Program-made: the position numbers and the translations under genes | Notes under the pieces: generated by a model | What the model was told of the DNA's origin: nothing | Seen by the model: the letters and a program-made list of their open reading frames with translations, nothing else | Databases searched by the model: none | Origin: Euryarchaeota archaeon SCGC AAA252-I15 | GTDB lineage: Archaea > Altiarchaeota > Altiarchaeia > IMC4 > SCGC-AAA252-I15 | NCBI GenBank assembly: GCA_000402775.1 | Contig: AQSC01000051.1 | Span: 1 to 37,589, forward strand | Direction: 5' to 3' | DNA: 37,589 bases | Shown here: positions 16,187 through 24,894 of the stretch, piece after piece | Layout of the letters: every line of letters starts with the position of its first letter | Numbering within the stretch: the first letter of the stretch is position 1

Positions 16187-16351
16187 CTAGAATAGGAGTT
16201 TAGACAGAATCTCAAGGATTACGAACGCTAGCGTGAATCCCATAACAAGCTTCGGACTAAGCTTGGGTCCGCCTTCATCCACGTCAAAGTATCGGATGAG
16301 TCCGGCTCCGCCTGCAAGGCCTGAAGAATCCTTTTTTCTTAAAGGGGGCAT
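16187..16351 (-). CDS. Preprotein translocase subunit Sec61-beta (SecG)
   Basis: This short gene encodes 54 residues, starting MPPLRKKDSSGLAGGAGLIR. It has the archaeal Sec61-beta layout: a glycine-rich cytosolic start, the GLIRYFDVDEG motif (family GLMRFFDEE), the SPKLVMG turn, and a single C-terminal membrane helix (FTLAFVILEILSKLLF). It is the small third subunit of the SecYE-beta protein-conducting channel. A minus-strand TATA box (TTTATAATAG near 16381-16390) predicts a short leader. Function assigned by recognition of the family pattern; the very short length makes it easy to miss. Confidence 0.9.
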   Translation of the reverse strand: MPPLRKKDSSGLAGGAGLIRYFDVDEGGPKLSPKLVMGFTLAFVILEILSKLLF

Positions 16352-16448
16352 TTTAACTAAATTATTGTGGTTTTTCTTCTATTATAAAGGGCGGATTCAA
16401 ATAAAAAGGCGAATTCATAATTTTTTATGCTAGCAGAGGATTTTGTAG

Positions 16449-19400
16449 ATGAAATTTGGAAGGACTTTACTTGTATTGTTTAGTATAGCCTGCTTATTGT
16501 CAATACCGTCGTCGGCTGTGCCTTCCAGACCCCATTTTTTCAACCTCACCCAGCCTGATGGAAACGTTTTTTCCGCCCGGCAGAGGGGTGATGAATTCGG
16601 AGCTTGGATTGAAAACGAGCAAGGCTACTCGATCGTCCAAAAGGATAATGCGTGGTGGGTTGTTGCCCGTGAGAGGAAGGGTGTTTTGGGTGGGAGTTTC
16701 ATTCGGGCGGATGCGTCTTCCGAGTTTTTGGAGGGGATTGCGAAACATCAAAAGCAGGAAGGCTTTAATCCGGTTGAGGGTGAGCCTGTTAAGGGGCATT
16801 CTCCTTATTCAATTAAATCTTTTACCAACGGTACTGTTAAGGTGCTTATGATTTTGGTGAACTTTACTGATAATCCGCGGGTTGACGCGAACACCTACAA
16901 GCCAGCATACTACAGTAACCTGTACTTCAACGTCTCGAACCCGGCGAGCATGGCATACTATTATAATGAGTCTTCCTACGGATTGGTTAATGTTTCAGGT
17001 GTTATTGGGGGGAACAAGTGGTATACCAGCCAGTATAGTATGGCCCACTACGGAACTGATTGCAGTGGGATTGATTATTGTCCTCCAGCTAATCAGGGGA
17101 CTTACAACCTAATCTGTGAGGCGGCGGCATTGGCTGACGCCGATATAAACTATGCGGACTATGATCTGGACTCGGACGGCTACATAGACTCCATCTCAAT
17201 AGTTCACGCCGGCTGCGGGCAGGAGGAGGGGCCTTTTTGCTCGATGTCGAACACCCTTTGGTCTGTTAGGTGGTCGTATTTCATGAACTTCTGCCCTCAA
17301 ACTTATGACGGTAAAGGTATTAGAAACGGGATTATTACCGCCGAAGACTCGCCGATTGGAACCGTCTCCCACGAGTCAGGGCACGACTTCGCAAACCTCC
17401 CGGATTTATACGACATAGACTATTCAAGCGAGGGCATCGGATGTTGGGGTATTATGTCTTCGGGAATCTGGAATGGTCCTCCCGGCCAGGCAGGCACTTC
17501 TCCCGCCCAGTTCAGTGCTTGGAGCAAGTATTTTATGGGTTGGGTGTATCCCACGGTTGTGACGACTCCTCTTTTGGATGAGGAGGTTGAGGCTGCTGAG
17601 ACTGTGCAGGATATTTATCAGATCATGATTCCGTTAAATGATTCCCCCCAGCACCCGTCTTCTGGAGGGGAGAAAGAGTATTTCCTTGTTGAGAATAGGC
17701 AGCAAATTGGGTTCGACACTTATCTCCCTGGCGCGGGATTGTTGGTTTGGCACATTGAAGATGATCAGTCCAGATTGTCGAATAATGAGTTCAACAAATA
17801 TTGTTGTTATCCCAGCAATGACCGCGGGCTTGATTTGGAGGAGGCTGATGAGGATACTCAGGCGCAGTATGGTCTTGACGGGAATACTACTACGGGTACG
17901 GGGGATAGGGGTGTTGCTGCTGACGCGTGGAAGAGTGATTCGGGAGGGTTTACTGATTCGACGACTCCCAATAGCAAGTCCAAGGCCGGGACTGCGACTT
18001 ACATAAATATTACTAATATTTCCGCGTCGGGGTTGACTATGACTGTTGATTTTCTGGGAAGCGGTACAAAGCGTGTCACGCCTGAAATAAGCTTGACTGA
18101 GGGAAACGTTACACCCCAAGTCGGCTATACGGATGAGTTGTTCAATTACACTGTAGTGTATACGAGTTCAAACGACTCTATCCCTGACTCCGTAAATGTT
18201 TTGATAGAGGGTGAAGTGCAAGTTATGGTTGGATCTGATCTAGCCGACTCGACGTTTTCAGACGGTAAATCATATTTTTACAACACTTCACTTTCTGCTG
18301 GCTCACACAACTTCAGCTTCAACGCGTCTTCGGCAGGGATTGTAAATTCAACAAGTGTGTTCAATGGACCAGCGGTTACTGTTAGGCCTGGGTATCTCAC
18401 AGCCACCCTTTCAGAACCAAACTCTTCGATTATTGTATCCCAGTATTTGTTTTTCAATACTACAGCAATTGTATCTTGCGTTGGAGGGGATTGTGGGAAT
18501 GTTACGGCTGTGTTAAATTACTCTGAAGGGATTATTCCGCAATCTAGTGGAACACCTTTTTACACGATAGATGCGAATCCCATGTTTTCAGAAAACTTGT
18601 CGTGCCTTACTAATCTTTCCGTCAATGAATCATGTAATGTGACTTGGACTGTGAATGCGACAGGAGTGCACAATACAACCTATTGGGTACTTGCTTTTTT
18701 CAACACCTCTTTCTCGCAGAATGTCACTGAGAGTGTTAACTTAACGATTAATTCACTAGTCCCGGTGATTTCGAATCCTAGTCCGGAAAACAATTCGGTT
18801 TTCGAGCCGTACACAGCCTACTTTTCGCTGAACATTAGTACGCACAGGATTTCAGTGTGCAGGCACTCAAATGTTAGCGGCGTTGAATGGGAGAATATGA
18901 CTGACACGTTTGCGTCCACGAACTCGACCGACCATTCGACGAATGTTACAGGGCTATCAAACAATGAGTCGGTCGACTTGTTCATTAAATGCCAAAGCTT
19001 CGACGGATACGTTAACAGCGAAGACTATCACCTGCAGTTCAATGTTTCCACTCCGATGGTTTTTATTAATGAGTTCAATCCGACTTCGAATTGGATTGAG
19101 ATTGCAAATGCTGGCGACACGAACGTGAATTTGACTTCATGGATTTTGGAGTATATTTACAATTCAAGTTCGGACAACCACAGTTTAACATCGTATTTGA
19201 CGGATTACCTCGTTTTATGGGAAAACATTACGAACATTACATTGAGGGATGATGGAGAGCTAATCCTATACGACAGGGAGGGTGGGATTGCAGACAACAT
19301 TTCTTATTCTGATGTGACGGAAAACTCTTCTTTCGGACGGCAGACAGACTTTAGTAATAATTGGATGATATTTGGGGAGCCTACTCCGGGTGCGACTAAC

Positions 19401-20822
19401 CTGGAGTTTTATTCGCTTGATTGGCCCATGTTCAGGCAGAATCCGGGGAGGACGGGTGTCACACCAATAAACATTTCAAGCCAACTAGTAGAGCAATGGA
19501 ATTTGACTATAGGGTCGAGAGTCAGGTCTTCACCAGCTATTTTGGAGAATACTGTGTATGCAAGCTCTTGGGAGGGGGATGTTTTCGGATTAAATTTAAG
19601 CAGTGGTGAGGTATTGTGGAATTACTCTTCAGGATATTATGTTACTTCTTCCCCGGCAGTGGCTTCAGGCAGACTTTATATTGGGACTTTAAATCCCGAC
19701 GGCCTCGTATTGTGTCTTAATGCTTCTGACGGAGACTTAATTTGGGAGTACAACATTACCGAGGGGATAGAGTCTTCACCCTTAGTCTCCTCTGACATTG
19801 TGTACATTGGATCGAATAATGGAGTATTCTACGCGATAAACAGCTCAATTGGAACGCAATTATGGAATTATACGACTTCTGGGATGGTGAGATCATCTCC
19901 CGCGTTAAATGACGGTATTGTTTATTTCGGCTCCGACGACTACAAGATTTACGCCTTATATTCACAGAATGGGAGTTTGAAATGGAGTTTCCCGACTTTG
20001 AACAGGGTTTATTCCACGCCCGCGGTTTCAGGGGATTCCTTGTATGCGGGATCATATGACGGGGTGATTTATTCATTGAATGCTTCTGATGGGTCATTTA
20101 TTTGGGATTTCAACACTTCAGGGAGTATATTGTCTTCCACCACAGTGTCGGATGACTTGGTATTTGTGGGTTCGAACGATAGAAACCTTTACGTTATAAA
20201 TGCAACTTCGGGAGATAGTGTTTGGAACATTACAACATGGGACGAGATTGTCGCATCACCCGCGGTTTCAGGGGACTTTATTGTTTCAGCTTCAAAGGAC
20301 AGAAGCCTTTTAATCATGGACAAATACAATGGAACGGCTCTTTGGGGTTTTAATGCCGGGCAGGGTATTCTTTCTTCCCCGTCAATTTCTGGGGGAATGA
20401 TTTTTTCAGGTGCAGATGACGGGTTAATATATGCCTTCGGGATTTTGAATGACACTGATTTACCCAATGTTACTTTAGTGTGGCCTGGAATCGGATACAC
20501 TGCTTTTGATGGAGACTTAAACCTAGTCTATGAAGTCAATGATGAGAGTACGGATCTAGCTAATTGTTCCCTATTTTTAAATGAATTCTTGAATCAAACT
20601 AGTCCTTCTGTTTCTGAGGGAGTGAACCAGTCTTTTATGGTTTTGAATCTTGTTAATGGGTCATATAACTGGAGTGTTCAGTGTACTGATGATTCAGTTA
20701 ACTCAAATGTTGGAGAAAGCTTGACCTATTCTTTCAATGTTTCTTTAAGTCCGTTAAATGATTTTTTAGGGACGCTTGTCTTGGGTTGGAATTTGATTGG
20801 CTTACCCAGGATTATCTCCTAG
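16449..20822 (+). CDS. Giant secreted M6-family metalloprotease with lamin-tail and PQQ-propeller domains
   Basis: This 1457-residue product begins with a signal peptide (about 1-23, LLVLFSIACLLSIPSSA). The M6/immune-inhibitor-A-type protease domain covers about 30-560, with the zinc motif HESGH at 308-312 and NLPDLYD downstream supplying a further ligand. Ig-like Asn/Ser/Thr-rich modules follow (560-850). A lamin-tail domain (VFINEFNPTSNWIEIANAG...) is at about 873-990. Next is a propeller of seven to eight PQQ-type repeats, each with a pattern like SSPAV...GVIYSLNASDG...WDF, at about 1010-1340. A final Ig-like segment ends at GWNLIGLPRIIS. Dozens of N-x-S/T sites suggest heavy N-glycosylation. 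No membrane anchor is seen, and GWNLIGLP normally opens a further domain, so the C-terminus may be truncated. It is preceded by a weak GAGG site. Confidence 0.9.
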   Translation: MKFGRTLLVLFSIACLLSIPSSAVPSRPHFFNLTQPDGNVFSARQRGDEFGAWIENEQGYSIVQKDNAWWVVARERKGVLGGSFIRADASSEFLEGIAKHQKQEGFNPVEGEPVKGHSPYSIKSFTNGTVKVLMILVNFTDNPRVDANTYKPAYYSNLYFNVSNPASMAYYYNESSYGLVNVSGVIGGNKWYTSQYSMAHYGTDCSGIDYCPPANQGTYNLICEAAALADADINYADYDLDSDGYIDSISIVHAGCGQEEGPFCSMSNTLWSVRWSYFMNFCPQTYDGKGIRNGIITAEDSPIGTVSHESGHDFANLPDLYDIDYSSEGIGCWGIMSSGIWNGPPGQAGTSPAQFSAWSKYFMGWVYPTVVTTPLLDEEVEAAETVQDIYQIMIPLNDSPQHPSSGGEKEYFLVENRQQIGFDTYLPGAGLLVWHIEDDQSRLSNNEFNKYCCYPSNDRGLDLEEADEDTQAQYGLDGNTTTGTGDRGVAADAWKSDSGGFTDSTTPNSKSKAGTATYINITNISASGLTMTVDFLGSGTKRVTPEISLTEGNVTPQVGYTDELFNYTVVYTSSNDSIPDSVNVLIEGEVQVMVGSDLADSTFSDGKSYFYNTSLSAGSHNFSFNASSAGIVNSTSVFNGPAVTVRPGYLTATLSEPNSSIIVSQYLFFNTTAIVSCVGGDCGNVTAVLNYSEGIIPQSSGTPFYTIDANPMFSENLSCLTNLSVNESCNVTWTVNATGVHNTTYWVLAFFNTSFSQNVTESVNLTINSLVPVISNPSPENNSVFEPYTAYFSLNISTHRISVCRHSNVSGVEWENMTDTFASTNSTDHSTNVTGLSNNESVDLFIKCQSFDGYVNSEDYHLQFNVSTPMVFINEFNPTSNWIEIANAGDTNVNLTSWILEYIYNSSSDNHSLTSYLTDYLVLWENITNITLRDDGELILYDREGGIADNISYSDVTENSSFGRQTDFSNNWMIFGEPTPGATNLEFYSLDWPMFRQNPGRTGVTPINISSQLVEQWNLTIGSRVRSSPAILENTVYASSWEGDVFGLNLSSGEVLWNYSSGYYVTSSPAVASGRLYIGTLNPDGLVLCLNASDGDLIWEYNITEGIESSPLVSSDIVYIGSNNGVFYAINSSIGTQLWNYTTSGMVRSSPALNDGIVYFGSDDYKIYALYSQNGSLKWSFPTLNRVYSTPAVSGDSLYAGSYDGVIYSLNASDGSFIWDFNTSGSILSSTTVSDDLVFVGSNDRNLYVINATSGDSVWNITTWDEIVASPAVSGDFIVSASKDRSLLIMDKYNGTALWGFNAGQGILSSPSISGGMIFSGADDGLIYAFGILNDTDLPNVTLVWPGIGYTAFDGDLNLVYEVNDESTDLANCSLFLNEFLNQTSPSVSEGVNQSFMVLNLVNGSYNWSVQCTDDSVNSNVGESLTYSFNVSLSPLNDFLGTLVLGWNLIGLPRIIS

Positions 20823-20860
20823 CAAGTGTCTTTTTATAGTTGTATGGTTTATATTATTGG

Positions 20861-21421
20861 ATGATGGATGATAATGCCGCTATGATAGGAGATTACTTGG
20901 GTACGATAGAAGAGTATGTTCCCGGGGATGGTACTTTCGCTGAAGACGGAAAGATTTTTGCCGCAAGTGTAGGTAAATCAAATTTAGACAAAGACAAACG
21001 TGAAGTTTCTGTTTCAACGAAAAACTTGGGAAAACCTGCTGTAGGACAAATTGTTTACGGCGATGTGATGGGTTTTAGGAAGAATGTTGTGACGATAATA
21101 GTTTCCAAGATCAAGGACTTTAAAGGTGATGTTGACTTTAAAAGTGAGATTTACGTCTCCAACATTTCAGACAAGTACGTTGAAAAGCCGGAATCACTTT
21201 TCGGCATCGGGGACATCGTTGAGGCTGAGATAGTGAAAATCGAGGGAAACACAATCGACTTGTCCACTAAAGGAGACTTTGGAGTCGTTAAAGCATTCTG
21301 CAAAGTCTGCAGGCGCCCACTGGTTTTATCCGAGAAACAGGAAGGTACTTGTGATTGCGATTCATGCGGAAACAACGAGCAAAGGAAAATCAGTAAAAAC
21401 TTCAATAAAGTTGTGTTATGA
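20861..21421 (+). CDS. csl4: Exosome complex RNA-binding subunit Csl4
   Basis: Csl4 caps the archaeal RNA exosome and helps feed RNA into the Rrp41/42 ring. The 186-residue product has the N-terminal domain (GDYLGTIEEYVPGDGTF), an S1 RNA-binding domain in the centre (VGQIVYGDVMGFRKNVVTIIV... to about 145) and a C-terminal zinc ribbon with cysteines in CKVCRRPL and CDCDSCGN. ATG 20861 is chosen: TTTTTATAG at about 20830-20838 sits one TATA distance upstream, giving a leaderless message, and upstream codons from 20840 do not resemble the family. It overlaps rpoL by four bases. Confidence 0.93.
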   Translation: MMDDNAAMIGDYLGTIEEYVPGDGTFAEDGKIFAASVGKSNLDKDKREVSVSTKNLGKPAVGQIVYGDVMGFRKNVVTIIVSKIKDFKGDVDFKSEIYVSNISDKYVEKPESLFGIGDIVEAEIVKIEGNTIDLSTKGDFGVVKAFCKVCRRPLVLSEKQEGTCDCDSCGNNEQRKISKNFNKVVL

Positions 21422-21684
21422 TGGAATACTCTGTAGTTGACAAGGGAAAAGACTACATCGAAGTAGAGCTCTCTGACAAGGCAGTTGCTAATGCTTTGAT
21501 ACCTATTTTACAGGGTATGGGAGTTGACGCTTATTCGTTCGGACCCCACCCTTTAAATCCTGTTTACAGGTTGCATATTAAGGGTGCGAATCCTATGAAA
21601 GATTTGAAGAAGGCGACCGACCAGCTTACTAAGGAGTGGGCTGCATTCAAAAAGGGCGTTGTGGGGAAGATACCGAAAAAATAG
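21418..21684 (+). CDS. rpoL: DNA-directed RNA polymerase subunit L (Rpb11-like)
   Basis: This 88-residue protein matches archaeal Rpo11/RpoL, which pairs with Rpo3 (RpoD) in the polymerase assembly platform, equivalent to a bacterial alpha subunit half. Seen in sequence: the alpha-like dimerisation core (YIEVELSDKAVANALIPILQ) and the family motif AYSFGPHPLNPVYRLHIK. The start ATG 21418 overlaps the csl4 stop; ATG 21421 is the alternative. Csl4-RpoL adjacency is common in euryarchaea. Confidence 0.95.
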   Translation: MMEYSVVDKGKDYIEVELSDKAVANALIPILQGMGVDAYSFGPHPLNPVYRLHIKGANPMKDLKKATDQLTKEWAAFKKGVVGKIPKK

Positions 21685-21699
21685 TTTTTGGTGGTCTTT

Positions 21700-22119
21700 A
21701 TGGATGAAGAAGATAGTTTGGAAGGGGATGATACTGAGTCTTCCAAAGATGGTGTTTTTTCGGGTGTAAAGCGGGTGGTTGAGGGTATGACTGTAACACC
21801 TTTTTTTGAGAAACATTCCGCTCACATGGCTGCCACTTTAAAGCTTGAATCAGAGTTTGTCGATAAAGGCAAATACCTAGTACTTACTACCAGGGTTCCG
21901 GGTTTTTCCGAAGAGAACATTGATGTTTCAGCGAGCGAGAACTCGATTCACATCAAGCTTCGCTCGGGCGAGGAACTAGAGGGTTTGGGTGGTGAGGCTG
22001 ACCATGACTCTGATGTTGTTTTGAACTCGACTTATGTCACTCCTGTTCCTGTGAATCCGGATAAGGTGAAGGTTAAGAGGAAAGGGGATTATTTAGAAGT
22101 CACGGTTGTGAAGATGTAG
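21700..22119 (+). CDS. Small heat-shock protein-like (Hsp20/alpha-crystallin fold)
   Basis: ATG 21700 (MDEEDSLEGDD) follows a GGTGGT purine-rich site at 21690-21695; the upstream GTG/ATG-like start at 21688 is less likely. The 139-residue product has an acidic N-terminus and an alpha-crystallin-like beta-sandwich: YLVLTTRVPGFSEENIDVSASENSIHIKL, then a disordered-looking loop, then VPVNPDKVKVKRKGDYLEVTVVK, which contains the usual G-x-L edge strand. It lacks the C-terminal IxI tail that tethers oligomers. Likely a chaperone holding unfolded proteins, though divergent. It lies 15 bases after rpoL and ends just before a separate promoter. Confidence 0.75.
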   Translation: MDEEDSLEGDDTESSKDGVFSGVKRVVEGMTVTPFFEKHSAHMAATLKLESEFVDKGKYLVLTTRVPGFSEENIDVSASENSIHIKLRSGEELEGLGGEADHDSDVVLNSTYVTPVPVNPDKVKVKRKGDYLEVTVVKM

Positions 22120-22175
22120 CCTTCTAGTTGTTTTTAAAATATCCATTTAAATATATGTTTTTTAATATATATTTT

Positions 22176-22502
22176 ATGTCAGATGTAACTCCCTTGATGA
22201 GACTGCTCTTGCACAAAAAGCCAGTGGATACTCTACTAGCCCTCGCAGAGCTTAAGGAAACATACGCCTCAGTAGTGGCTAAAAAGACGGACTGCACCTA
22301 CCCCTACACACTGAAAATCCTAGACGACCTTGAAGGTGAAGGCCTCGTTGAATTTAACAAGGAGGGAAGAATTAAACACGTGAAACTCACACCGAGGGGA
22401 GTGGACATAGCCCACGATCTTCTCGGACTCGTAAGGCATTTAAACCAAACCAAGGAAAAAATCGGGGAGGAAGCTGAAGAAATAACTCAGGAAGAAGACT
22501 AG
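22176..22502 (+). CDS. Winged-helix transcriptional regulator (MarR/ArsR-like)
   Basis: ATG 22176 (MSDVTPLMRLL) is chosen over the upstream ATG 22128 because TTTAAATATATG at 22146-22157 is placed as its TATA box, giving a leaderless message. The 108-residue protein is almost only a winged helix: helices KPVDTLLALAELKETYASVVAKKTDCTYPYTLKILDDLEGEGLVEF and a wing NKEGRIKHVKLTPRG, then a helical acidic tail. The pattern resembles archaeal one-domain regulators. It is followed after three bases by the coiled-coil membrane gene, so they form an operon. Target genes unknown. Confidence 0.8.
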   Translation: MSDVTPLMRLLLHKKPVDTLLALAELKETYASVVAKKTDCTYPYTLKILDDLEGEGLVEFNKEGRIKHVKLTPRGVDIAHDLLGLVRHLNQTKEKIGEEAEEITQEED

Positions 22503-22505
22503 AAT

Positions 22506-23075
22506 ATGGAACCGGTTAAAACATCAGTAATAATACTTGGTTTAAACACAATACTCTTTGCATACATACTGTCAGCTAAGGTTTCAGCGCCAATAACCAT
22601 CGTATTGGGACTTATGGCACTTCTACTTCTAGTCAACATCTACAAAGTGGGCGACGAATACATACACCTGGAAAAAGCAGCAGCAAGAAACAAAAAAAAG
22701 ATCGCACACCAGAAAAAAGAAATATATCTAAACAAGAAAAAACTCGAGAGAATCCTTGAGGAAATCTCGAGAAAAGACCGGGAAAAAATCAAAATCGAAT
22801 TGGGAAGCACTAATACGGAAATCACATCAAGGGAATCAAGATTCCAAGACACTCTTTGGAACCAGCTGGAAAAAACAACAACACCGAAACAATCAGAGAA
22901 CGCAAGACTTAATGCACAGCGAAAAGAGATTGAGGAACTCATAAACGTCACGAAAAAAAAGTATACGAAACGACAATTAGACGAAGACGGATTCAGAGAA
23001 ATCGTAAGAGACTATCAAAAACAACTCATTGAAATAGAAAACAAGATAAAGAAAACTTCACCCAAGAAAAGATAA
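22506..23075 (+). CDS. Membrane protein with two TM helices and a long coiled coil
   Basis: No family recognised. Of 189 residues, the first 45 form two membrane helices (VIILGLNTILFAYILSA and ITIVLGLMALLLLVNIY). The rest is very rich in Lys, Glu and Arg with heptad-like hydrophobics (KKIAHQKKEIYLNKKKLERILEEISRK...), so a cytosolic coiled coil is likely. It starts three bases after the winged-helix gene and converges with the gene at 23078 with only two bases between stops. Composition (about a third Lys+Glu) could also reflect low-complexity drift. Confidence 0.65.
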   Translation: MEPVKTSVIILGLNTILFAYILSAKVSAPITIVLGLMALLLLVNIYKVGDEYIHLEKAAARNKKKIAHQKKEIYLNKKKLERILEEISRKDREKIKIELGSTNTEITSRESRFQDTLWNQLEKTTTPKQSENARLNAQRKEIEELINVTKKKYTKRQLDEDGFREIVRDYQKQLIEIENKIKKTSPKKR

Positions 23076-23077
23076 GC

Positions 23078-23584
23078 TTACCCGCCACCCAAAGAAGCCT
23101 GCCTACCACGCTTAGTCCTCGCAGTAGACACAAGCATATTCCAAGCAAACCCTATACGCTCGAGATAATTGGTAAAAGACAGTGAATCTGAAAGAATCAG
23201 GGACCTGCCCTTCCCCAAACCAGCCTTAAACTCCCGCTCCCTTTTGATCAATCCAAACCTCACAAGCTTTGGGATGACCTTGTTTTCCAAAGTTGCCTTA
23301 GAATAACCATTTTCCGTTAAGAATTTACTAATCTCTTTTTTAGTGACAATCTCACAATCCAATAGAAGCGTGATAAAATCAGTAGCAACCTCATGATACC
23401 TCGGCTGGAATTTAGAAGGGAAAATAAAATCAACGACATCCGAAACACTCCAAATCACAGTCTTATCCAAACCACCCTTCCCCTTAAGCTCGCCCCCATA
23501 GTGGCTTGGAAGCCAAAGCGACTCTGAAGCGGGAATTCCATGAGAGGACGGGGGTTTAGGATCAGGATTGCCCTTAGACGCCAT
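23078..23584 (-). CDS. Winged-helix domain protein, unknown role
   Basis: ATG 23584 (MASKGNPDPKPPSS) is preferred: CTTTTAATT around 23604-23612 on this strand is a suitable TATA box, and upstream codons read as an unlikely Tyr/Phe-rich extension through the promoter. The 168-residue protein has a disordered Pro/Ser N-terminus, then a helical winged-helix core (FITLLLDCEIVTKKEISKFLTENGYSKATLENKVIPKLVRFGLIKRE) with a wing containing GKGRSLILS. It may be a DNA-binding regulator; target unknown. It is divergent from uppP (52-base spacer with overlapping promoters), which makes uppP a candidate target. Confidence 0.7.
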   Translation of the reverse strand: MASKGNPDPKPPSSHGIPASESLWLPSHYGGELKGKGGLDKTVIWSVSDVVDFIFPSKFQPRYHEVATDFITLLLDCEIVTKKEISKFLTENGYSKATLENKVIPKLVRFGLIKREREFKAGLGKGRSLILSDSLSFTNYLERIGFAWNMLVSTARTKRGRQASLGGG

Positions 23585-23636
23585 GGTAAAACAATTACCA
23601 TAGGAAATTAAAAGCATGAAATGATAATAAGTAAAG

Positions 23637-24443
23637 ATGATCACAAATATTGAAGCCATTCTGCTTGGCATCATACAGGGGATAACTGAATGGCTCCCAG
23701 TCTCAAGTTCAGGTCACCTAGTGATCATCCAGCAAGTTTTCGGGATAGCCGCAGACATAGAATTCGACGCACTACTGCATTTCGGAACACTACTCGTAGT
23801 CATAGCATACTTCCGAAGCGATCTAAAAAGTATTATAGTCGACCTTATAAAGGCCTCTAAATCCCTCCGAAAAACCGGAAGGATAAAACACACTAAAAAC
23901 ATAAAGCTTGCCTACCTCATAGCCTTAGCCTCAATTCCGACGGGAATAATTGGGGTATTTTTCAAAGACGTGTTCGAAGCCATGTTCACAGACCTTTATA
24001 TTGCTTCATTGGGCCTCATCGTCACCGGCCTATTCTTAATCGCCTCAAAAACCCCGAAAGAGCCTTCACGCCTAGACTGGGGTGCGGCCCTCATAATCGG
24101 CTTAGCCCAGGGAGTTGCCATAGTGCCGGGAATATCCCGGTCGGGAGCGACTATTGCGACAGCGTTGTTTCTGGGTGTGGACCGGAAGGAGGCCGCCCGA
24201 TTCTCTTTTCTCATACTTATTCCGGCCGCCGTAGGAGGGATAATACTTGAGGGAGGGAGGGTGATAACAGACACACTTCAGAACACAATCCCTCATCTTG
24301 CAGGGCTTGCGACTTCGATTATTGTCGGCTACGCAAGTCTCGGATACCTTATGAAAATCGTAAGGGAGGGAAAATTCCACTACTTCACATACTACGTGAT
24401 ACCTTTGGGAGTATTAACCTTATTTTTATCCCAGATAATTTGA
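23637..24443 (+). CDS. uppP: Polyprenyl-diphosphate phosphatase UppP (BacA type)
   Basis: UppP removes a phosphate from a long-chain polyprenyl diphosphate carrier so that it can be reused; in archaea the carrier serves glycan assembly and protein N-glycosylation. The 268-residue protein has both active-site motifs: GITEWLPVSSSGH (E18, H27) and VPGISRSGAT (residues 162-171, catalytic Ser/Arg), plus about eight membrane helices. Length equals the bacterial family. The many glycosylation sites in the large surface proteins of this window fit a need for carrier recycling. A TATA-like ATTAAAAG (23607-23614) precedes the start. Confidence 0.95.
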   Translation: MITNIEAILLGIIQGITEWLPVSSSGHLVIIQQVFGIAADIEFDALLHFGTLLVVIAYFRSDLKSIIVDLIKASKSLRKTGRIKHTKNIKLAYLIALASIPTGIIGVFFKDVFEAMFTDLYIASLGLIVTGLFLIASKTPKEPSRLDWGAALIIGLAQGVAIVPGISRSGATIATALFLGVDRKEAARFSFLILIPAAVGGIILEGGRVITDTLQNTIPHLAGLATSIIVGYASLGYLMKIVREGKFHYFTYYVIPLGVLTLFLSQII

Positions 24444-24476
24444 AAAAAAAGGGATATAATTGTCCTGCGCTGGGGT

Positions 24477-24540
24477 GTCGGAACGCTCGACAACGCAGTT
24501 GTCGGCGCGCGGTGACATTGAGTCACCCGCGTTTGCCGAC
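24477..24540 (+). ncRNA. Candidate structured RNA: three-way junction element, copy 1
   Basis: Outer stem GTCGG-AACGC (24477-24486) pairs with GCGTT (24529-24533) and CCGAC (24536-24540). Inside are two hairpins: CGACAAC/GTTGTCG around GCA (24488-24504) and GGTGAC/GTCACC around ATTGA (24511-24527). Copy 2 at 28631-28694 keeps every stem but changes paired bases together. A third conserved hairpin follows (GCCATCTTCGGC near 24550-24561) and then CGATGAC (24570-24576). On the minus strand an 8-base T run (24443-24450) would lie downstream, so the transcribed strand is undecided. No coding frame is kept between copies. Confidence 0.6.
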
Positions 24541-24600
24541 GACAAAGGTGCCATCTTCGGCTATCGCCTCGATGACACATAAAAAAAAAGAAAAATAGAA

Positions 24601-24700
24601 TTGTTCTGTGTTAGGGTTGGTTTCAACTGTCACACCCATTTAGCATGCGAAGGCCATCTTCGTTCGCTTTCGATTACTTGATGACCTGTAGCATCACATT
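24601..24700 (+). repeat. Degenerate intergenic element related to the 7S-RNA downstream segment
   Basis: Opens TTGTTCTGTGTTAGGGTTGG, like the leads at 24460-24475 and 24890-24909. It continues with CAACTGTCAC...GCATGCG (alike 15223-15249), then GGCCATCTTCG and TTGATGACC, which match the tail of the three-way-junction element (GCCATCTTCG, CGATGAC). It therefore joins pieces seen separately in other elements of the family. Own pairing is weaker (GCGAAGG with CCATCTTCGT partly). Confidence 0.45.
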
Positions 24701-24749
24701 CATTTGGTGTATTCATTAATTGAAAAGCGACTCACACAAATGTGCAGTC

Positions 24750-24847
24750 TGATGGGTCGGCAAACCCCTCAATTTCGCGGTTTTCTTTCTTTTTCGCAAA
24801 CATTTCGCGACCGACTAGAGTCGGGCGCGTGTCGGACAAAAAGTCCG
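24750..24847 (+). repeat. Hairpin pair with recurring GTCGG boxes
   Basis: CCGAC/GTCGG around TAGA (24811-24824) and CGGAC/GTCCG around AAAAA (24833-24847) are perfect five-base stems. The loop TAGA and stem resemble the inner hairpin of element copy 2 (GAC-TTAGA-GTC). An additional GTCGG (about 24757-24761) can pair with the CCGAC at 24811-24815, enclosing two CGCG boxes. Short open frames across this stretch show no protein-like character. Confidence 0.4.
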
Positions 24848-24894
24848 CTACATTCTTTCTTTTGTGAAAAGAAGGGAAGGGGATTCGGATTGTT

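Noticed and set aside
24444..24600. Minus-strand peptide VIEAIAEDGTFVVGKRG across junction element copy 1 as a protein remnant
   Set aside because: Copy 2 has a one-base indel in the matching stretch and a stop in frame, while RNA-type pairing is kept in both; coding is not supported.
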